Shown here piece by piece: positions 58,850-64,000 of a DNA stretch of 64,000 bases; position 1 is the first letter of the stretch, and every line of letters starts with the position of its first letter. Made by a program: the position numbers and the translations under genes. A model generated the notes under the pieces. It saw only the letters and a program-made list of their open reading frames with translations. It made no database searches and was not told where the DNA came from. Origin of the DNA: Colocasia esculenta (taxonomy: Eukaryota > Streptophyta > Magnoliopsida > Alismatales > Araceae); contig CM024764.1 of NCBI GenBank assembly GCA_014218235.1, positions 67,989,184-68,053,183 on the forward strand, written 5' to 3'.

Positions 58850-58940
58850 AGACCCCTTGCCGTTAAGATCTTCCATTAACGGCCAACGATGTTGCCGTTA
58901 AGCTCCATTAACGGCCAGACTGTGCCGTTAAGTTCTTCAG
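58850..58940. repeat. Palindromic repeat, units CCGTTAA/TTAACGG
   Basis: TTGCCGTTAAG and CATTAACGGCCA alternate four to six times; weaker equivalents near 30,690-30,750 in B1. Confidence 0.75.
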
Positions 58941-60747
58941 GGCAGAACAGTGAGTTGTTCTCCCTTCTATATGATTAATTTCCGAAGTGTTTTCGCATGA
59001 GGATATAATGTAATCGTATATGTTATGTAAAATAGACAATGTGTTGTGTGTGGAATTTTCTGTGCTTTTTAGTGAATGGCATGAATTGTTAAACTTATTG
59101 AAATACATGTTTGGAAAATGGATTATGCATGTTCACCTACTTTCTACATGATCCCTGAGGAATGGAATGCCCTAGATTTTTCTAAACTGTGTATATATGT
59201 ATCAGTCCATGCCCTGGAATTTTGAGAATTTTTCCATGATTGTGGGATTTACTGTAATTTCTGTTTTGTAAATAGAAGGCATGCGTAGGATTTGTAAAGT
59301 TTACCGTAAATTGGGTGTTGTGCAATAAATCTGGGGAAAATTCCAGTGATGGTGTGTATGTTAGGTTCAAGGCTATGAACTGTCAAACTGAATATTCATG
59401 TTATGTTCCATGATAAATTGAATTATGAATGGCATGAAACTGAATGTTTTAATTTCTGTAAATGTTATATGACTCAGAAAAATCTGGAAATTTGTATGTG
59501 AAGTCAAGAACCTGAAATTAGTGTGTGGTTAAAATTTCATAATATTTGGATAACTATAAAGGGTATTATGGAATTCCCATGTGAAAACACGTGATAAATG
59601 CATGCTATCATGAATATGATTTGATGAGGTGTTTGCCAACCTGATTAATGTGAGCTACTGAATGTTTGATTTTTGTCAACATTAGTATCATGATTAGGAA
59701 AAACAGAGCCATGTGTATAAGTGGGAGAATGTAAAGACATGTGTAATATGTGTGTTAAAATCAGAATGTGTAATGTGTAAGACTGTGCCATGTGTGACAC
59801 TGCTTCCATAGAGGGCTGTGGAACTGTACCATGGAAAAGTCCCCATGGGAAGGTTCAATGTGTTAAGATCCTAACGGCATTAGGATGAAATCCTGGAGGT
59901 GGACAAGTACCACTGGTTAGGGTGGAGACTTGTTCTCCCGGTCTGCGCAGTCCAAGAGTCGTCACTGTATTGCCTAGGTGGCGTCTATGTGTATGTGTTA
60001 TGTGATGTGTTCTTCTAATGGTGGTTTGGACTATGTGTCACGGCACTAAATTGTGAAATGTGAATGTGACTATGTGTAAATTGTGTAGTGTGAATATGTG
60101 TAAATGTGCAATGTGCAAAAAGAGAACTATGTGAATGAATGATTGTGCAAACATGCGAAACCAATAAGTTGGATTATGAAATTGTGATCCATGATGCATT
60201 AATGTGAAATTATGTTACAACAGCAACTTAGTTGTGTTTGTAAGAATATTTTATATGTGTAAAAATGCATAGAATCCATGCTAGGAACAATTTTTGCTTA
60301 TGTGTAAACGTTTCCATGTTTAAGTGCTATCACATTGTAGTTAAATCGAGAATGTAGCTCTCATGTGATAGAATGCGAATTGCTAAATCCATGTCAAAAT
60401 AGCAACCTTAAAGTGTATAAAATGATAATGTGCATGTGTAAGAATCTGTAGAAACCATGATAGAAATGTTTCTTTTTTATGCATGCAAGAATCCCATGTT
60501 TGGTTGCTTCCATGTTATAGCCTCATTTGAAATGTAGCTTTCATGTGATTACATGAGTAGAAAGCATGTGATAGGATATATATTTTGGAATGGCTTAATT
60601 CATGTACCATATGTTTTAAATTTGTAGAATTATCATGATAGGTTGTCTTTTATCAATGTCCAAGCATGCTATATGTTTTGCTTTGTAAATTGGAACGAAA
60701 AACCTACTGTGATATATGCATGTATGGGGTATGTGGTGTTATTTGCT

Positions 60748-60785
60748 GAGTCTTTTAGACTCATTCCTTGCTTCGGCGTATAGGT
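60748..60785 (+). promoter_or_regulatory. Conserved hairpin and splice-donor-like block
   Basis: GAGTCTTTTAGACTC (5-bp stem) followed by CTTGCTTCGGCGTATAG/GT. The same block occurs in B1 (32,184) and B3 (about 41,938-41,980, minus). Paired with the acceptor at 61,372 it would define a 589-nt leader intron (60,784-61,372). Confidence 0.45.
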
Positions 60786-61189
60786 TTGGTAGGTGATACA
60801 CCTTTGGAGGAGACCATAGAGAGCGACTCCGAGCGCGGGGAGTAGCTTGGCGGAGTTGTAGTTGTGACATTTTGACTTTCATCGTATGTATTTGAGGCAT
60901 TGTAATGAACTCTTGTGTAATTATGGACAAACTATGTACTTAAATTTTGGCACTTCTTTATGTGGACTTTAGATCTTTTAAAATTGTTCTTTGAACCATG
61001 TATATTGAATGTGGATGATGAAATGAAATGAAAGACATTGTTCTTTTACTTCCGCTACTCTGTATTTATATTTGTGTGTATCTCAATCATGTGATAGCGA
61101 TTGGGTAAATGTACCACTGTGATTACGTTCACTATACCGACGTGGGTTGGTATAACCGTACCGGTATAATGAGGGTCGTCACAGAGATT

Positions 61190-61201
61190 TGGTATCAGAG
61201 C
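61190..61201 (+). other. Primer-binding site, initiator tRNA-Met type
   Basis: TGGTATCAGAGC six bases after the LTR end, matching the 3' end of plant initiator tRNA-Met. Confidence 0.9.
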
Positions 61202-61587
61202 GACCGATTGAGATTATACATAAATATACATGAATCATCATCTTCATTACATGCAAAATCTTCATAGATTGTCCACATGTGTAGAATTGATTAATAATGA
61301 ATGAAAAATAGATAAGAAAATGGTTAGGAAATAAATTAACGTAGCTCTAATGGTGGCTGAAATTTATTGCAGCCATGGCTTCGAGAGGTAGGCGTGGTGG
61401 AGCGCCGGCCCGTGAGGACTAGCCGAGACGTGAGGAGCAGGCGGAGCAGCAGGCCCTGGCACCGCAGGGTCCTGTACTTCCCCCACCGCCGCCTGTGGAC
61501 TATGGAGTGTTCATGCAAGGTCTTGTGCAGGCCATGCAGACGCAGGCTCACACTCAGGCTGCACTCCAAGCCCAGTTGGAGGCTCAG

Positions 61588-61673
61588 GTTAGAATGGCAA
61601 AACAATTAGTAGTCTGTTTTATTTTAATTATATGATGTTATGTTGAGTGTGTATTGCTTGTTGTTTATTATAG
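61588..61673 (+). other. Putative gag intron 1
   Basis: CAG/GTTAGA to TTTATTATAG, 86 nt, T-rich, phase 0. An alternative acceptor three bases later (TAGCAG, 61,676) also keeps frame. Confidence 0.6.
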
Positions 61674-61868
61674 CAGGCTCAAGTTCCAGCTCAGGACCAT
61701 GGTGGACCCTCCATCATGGAAAGATTCAAGAGGATGCTGCCACCCTCTTTTAAGGGGGAGAGTGATCCATTGTTAGCCGAGAGTTGGATGAGGGAGATCG
61801 AGAAGATCTTCCGGGCTATTAGTTGTGCAGACGATGATAAGGTTACTTTAGCCACCTATATGCTACAT

Positions 61869-61947
61869 GTATGTGCTAGTTTTATTTGTTTATATCCCCT
61901 GTTAAGTTGAAGTTGTTTAGTTGGGGCTTATGAAGGTCATGTTTCAG
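61869..61947 (+). other. Putative gag intron 2
   Basis: CAT/GTATGT to CATGTTTCAG/GAG, 79 nt, phase 0. It splits the conserved ATYML-x-ERADVWW segment of gag, which is continuous only after removal. Confidence 0.7.
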
Positions 61948-62577
61948 GAGAGAGCTGATGTGTGGTGGGCTTCATTACTGTGCACCTGATTCGAGGATGA
62001 CGCTATTGAGGTTGCTTGGGACGAGTTCGTGAGGCTCTTTCGGGCCAAGTTCGTCCCCGAGCACATCCAGGACAGGATGGAGCAGGAGTTCCTTTCATTG
62101 ACCCAGGGCTCCATGATCGTGCTCGAGTATGAGGCCAGGTTTGTAGAACTATCTATGTATGCACCTCATATTGTGGCAGATGAGTGCAGGAAGGCGAAGA
62201 AGTTTGTGATGGGCTTGAAGCCATCACTGCGGACGAGGCTCGTAGCGTTTGACCATCGCACATTAGACGAGGCCCTTAGTGCTGCCTGTAGACAGGAGGG
62301 AGAGATGGAGCAATACCTTGAAGAGAAGAAGGCTTCGCAAAAGAGGCCTGCAGCTACTTTCCAGCGGCAAGACAAGAAGAAAGCAACATACCAGTCACAG
62401 CAGCGACCAGTGGCAGCCAGAAGTTCTCAGGTACCTTCTATACGTTCCCCTGGTGTGAAGAAAGAGTGTCCGCATTGCGGGAAGACACACGGAGGTACGG
62501 AGTGTTGGATGATTGCAGGCAAGTGCTTGAAGTGTGGAAGTAGCGACCACAAGATCAAAGACTGTCCAAGACTTTAG

Positions 62578-62979
62578 CAGGGAGTCCAGCGCGGAGCGCC
62601 AGCCCCAGCAGCGGTAGCAGCAGCAGCGCCAGCTACAGGAAGACCATGAAGGCCTCGAGCCCCAGCTCGAGTGTTTGCTCTAGCATGAGAGGATGCCGAG
62701 CAAGCGGAGCATGTCACCGAAGGTACGATTTTACTTCTAGGTGTGCACGCTCGGGTTTTGTTTGATACGGGTGCTACTCACTCGTTCATTTCCGAGTGGT
62801 TCGCTAGGCAGTTAGCTCTAGAGTCAGGCGTAGAGTCTGAGGAGTTAGAGGTCCCTTTGTCTATGCACACACCTGCGGGTACGGTATCGACTAGGAAGTG
62901 CATTCCGTCGTTACCTGTGTGCATTGAAGATAGAGTCCTTAGAAGGGTGTTTCTTCTTGCTAAAGATGAAGGACTATGA
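62578..62979 (+). pseudogene. Retropepsin-like aspartic protease
   Basis: In frame with gag after stops at 62,575, 62,647 and 62,686. Contains the catalytic motif in VLFDTGATHSFIS (DTG at 62,764-62,772), as in plant Ty3/gypsy proteases that cleave the polyprotein during particle maturation. The linker is Ala/Pro-rich. The frame closes at 62,977; the expected continuation MKDYDAILGLDWLEEHYAL lies one frame over (62,942 on), so a small indel of one extra base is likely between about 62,940 and 62,965. Family match is firm; activity in this copy is not expected. Confidence 0.85.
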
Positions 62980-64000
62980 TGCTATTCTTGGTCTGGATTG
63001 GCTAGAGGAGCACTATGCGTTAGTAGATTGTCGTGGAAAGAAGATTGTTTTCCGCATTCTTGGTGAGGACGAGTTCTCTCATCCATTGCCAAGGAACTTG
63101 GCGGGAAAGTTGGTCATCTCTGCCATAAAGGTGATGCGCATGGTGAACAAGGGTTGTGATGCCTTTCTTGCCAGTGTGGTGTTAGTACCTGAGGCTGGTG
63201 AGTCACCTACTCTTGCAGAGATTGATGTGGTGCAGGACTTTCCAGATGTTTTTCCTGATGACTTGTCTGGATTGCCACCGGATAGAGAGATAGAGTTTAC
63301 CATAGAGTTGCTTCCGGGCACCTCTCCTATCTCGAAGGCTCCATATCGGATGGCACCTGCGGAGTTAGTGGAGTTGAGGAGGCAGTTGCAAGAATTGCTA
63401 GATAAGGGATTTATTAGCCCTAGTGTTTCCCCTTGGGGCGCACCTGTCTTATTCGTAAAGAAGAAGGATGGATCACTTAGGTTATGCATCGATTATAGAA
63501 AGCTAAACCAAGTGACAGTGAAGAACATGTATCCCTTACCTCGTATTGATGATTTGTTTGACCAGTTGCAAGATGCATAAATCTTTTCTAAGATTGATTT
63601 GCGGTCTGGTTATCATCAGTTGAGGATTCGAAGTGAGGATGTGTCCAAGACGACATTCAGATCCCGTTATGGACATTATGAGTTTTTGGTCCTTCCTTTC
63701 GGATTGACCAATGCCCCTGCAGCGTTCATGGATCTCATAAACAGGGTGTTTAGACCTTACCTAGATAGCTTTGTAGTGGTCTTTATAGATGATGTGCTGG
63801 TCTACTCTCCGGACGAGGCCACACACCGTCAGCATTTGAGGGTAGTATTAGAGGTTCTTCGTGAGCACAAGCTGTATGCAAAATTCAGCAAGTGCGATTT
63901 CTGGTTGCGCGAGGTTCATTTCCTCGGGCATGTCATCTCCGGTGCTGGTGTTGCAGTTGATCCAGCAAAGGTCCAAGCAGTTATGGATTGGGAGGTTCCC
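62924..64000 (+). pseudogene. Ty3/gypsy reverse transcriptase (partial, one stop)
   Basis: After the protease tail (AILGLDWLEEH) the frame shows the RT N-terminal signature FPDVFPDDLSGLPPDREIEF, then APVLFVKKKDGSLRLCIDYR and MYPLPRIDDLFDQL. A TAA at 63,578 is followed in frame by FSKIDLRSGYHQLRI, FGLTNAPAAFMDLIN and the catalytic FIDDVLVYS (63,782 on; YxDD family with F-I-D-D). FLGHVIS ends the visible part. RT copies element RNA into DNA using the tRNA-Met primer. The sequence style is that of Tekay/Del chromoviruses. The window ends before RNase H. Confidence 0.9.

Larger units (their letters stand above)
57937..61183 (+). repeat. 5' LTR of the plus-strand chromovirus (family B), 3,247 bp
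   Basis: TGTAAGGCCCTCGAATTTTG to GAGGGTCGTCACA, colinear with solo LTR B1. Contains palindromic GATGGACGTCCATGATG repeats (58,186-58,270), TATA-like CTATAAA (58,406-58,412), CCGTTAA/TTAACGG repeats (58,850-58,940) and a conserved hairpin/donor block near 60,748-60,785. Confidence 0.9.
61375..62577 (+). pseudogene. Chromovirus gag with two putative introns
   Basis: Starts at ATG 61,375 (MASRGRRGGAPARED), after TTATTGCAG. Exon 1 (61,375-61,587) is a Pro/Gln/Ala-rich N-terminus. Exon 2 (61,674-61,868) reads MERFKRMLPPSFKGESDPL ... DDDKVTLATYML. Exon 3 (from 61,948) reads ERADVWWASLL, then the Retrotrans_gag core WDEFVRLFRAKFVPEHI, a basic linker and two knuckles: CPHCGKTHGGTEC and CLKCGSSDHKIKDC. 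The intervening 86 nt and 79 nt begin GT and end AG, are T-rich, and their removal restores one frame across all exons. Stops at 61,420 (TAG), 61,987 (TGA) and 62,575 (TAG) interrupt it. Gag forms the particle and binds RNA. The frame continues into protease. Confidence 0.85.
57937..64000 (+). mobile_element. Tekay/Del-type chromovirus (5' part, runs off the window)
   Basis: 5' LTR, tRNA-Met primer site, gag, protease and RT in Ty3/gypsy order. RNase H, integrase and 3' LTR lie beyond 64,000. The target site would be GAACC (57,932-57,936). Coding sequence is better preserved than in any other chromovirus here but has about six stops and one frameshift. Confidence 0.92.

Overview
This window reads as a repeat-rich, gene-poor stretch of a flowering-plant nuclear genome. 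The evidence is plant-type LTR retrotransposons (Ty3/gypsy Tekay/Del-type chromoviruses, a Tat/Athila-type element and a Ty1/copia gag), CACTA DNA transposons with their subterminal repeats, Tourist-like and Mutator-like MITEs, AT-rich intergenic sequence and long dinucleotide microsatellites. I found no intact host gene, tRNA, rRNA or CRISPR array. Taxon below angiosperm cannot be fixed from the sequence.

Layout, left: 1-1,560 is the 5' part of a minus-strand copia element. 4,574-7,646 is a decayed CACTA-like element holding ten copies of a ~180-bp satellite and a C-rich tract. 8,966-9,134 is a MITE with a 10-bp target duplication. 11,268-18,877 is a 7.6-kb CACTA element with perfect 13-bp ends and a GGA target duplication; inside it lie a truncated chromovirus LTR, a LINE scrap, exon-like pieces and a second CACTA-derived insertion.

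Layout, centre: 19,745-26,353 is a Tat/Athila-like LTR element (two ~1.3-kb LTRs, tRNA-type primer site, polypurine tract). Its only coding region contains a GYF domain that closely matches plant GYF-domain proteins. I see no protease, RT or integrase, so it looks like a non-autonomous element carrying captured host coding sequence. This is the most unusual object in the window.

Layout, right: 28,670-57,936 is a stack of minus-sense chromovirus LTRs (family A, four copies, plus relatives C and E) interrupted by solo LTRs of family B. Several insertions have clean 5-bp target duplications (TGCTA, GCATA, CCTTA), and one locus is nested three deep (E in B in A). Internal regions survive only as scraps: gag zinc knuckles, an integrase/chromodomain pseudogene, primer sites and polypurine tracts. 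57,937-64,000 is the 5' part of a plus-strand chromovirus with a 3.2-kb LTR, primer site, and gag, protease and RT that run off the window. Its gag is interrupted by two intron-like segments whose removal restores the frame, and it carries several stops explainable by C-to-T decay.

A recurring theme is that most of these long LTRs carry a short palindromic minisatellite, with a different palindrome core in each family. Several also carry a conserved splice-donor-like block near their 3' part, and splice-acceptor-like sequence sits just before gag.
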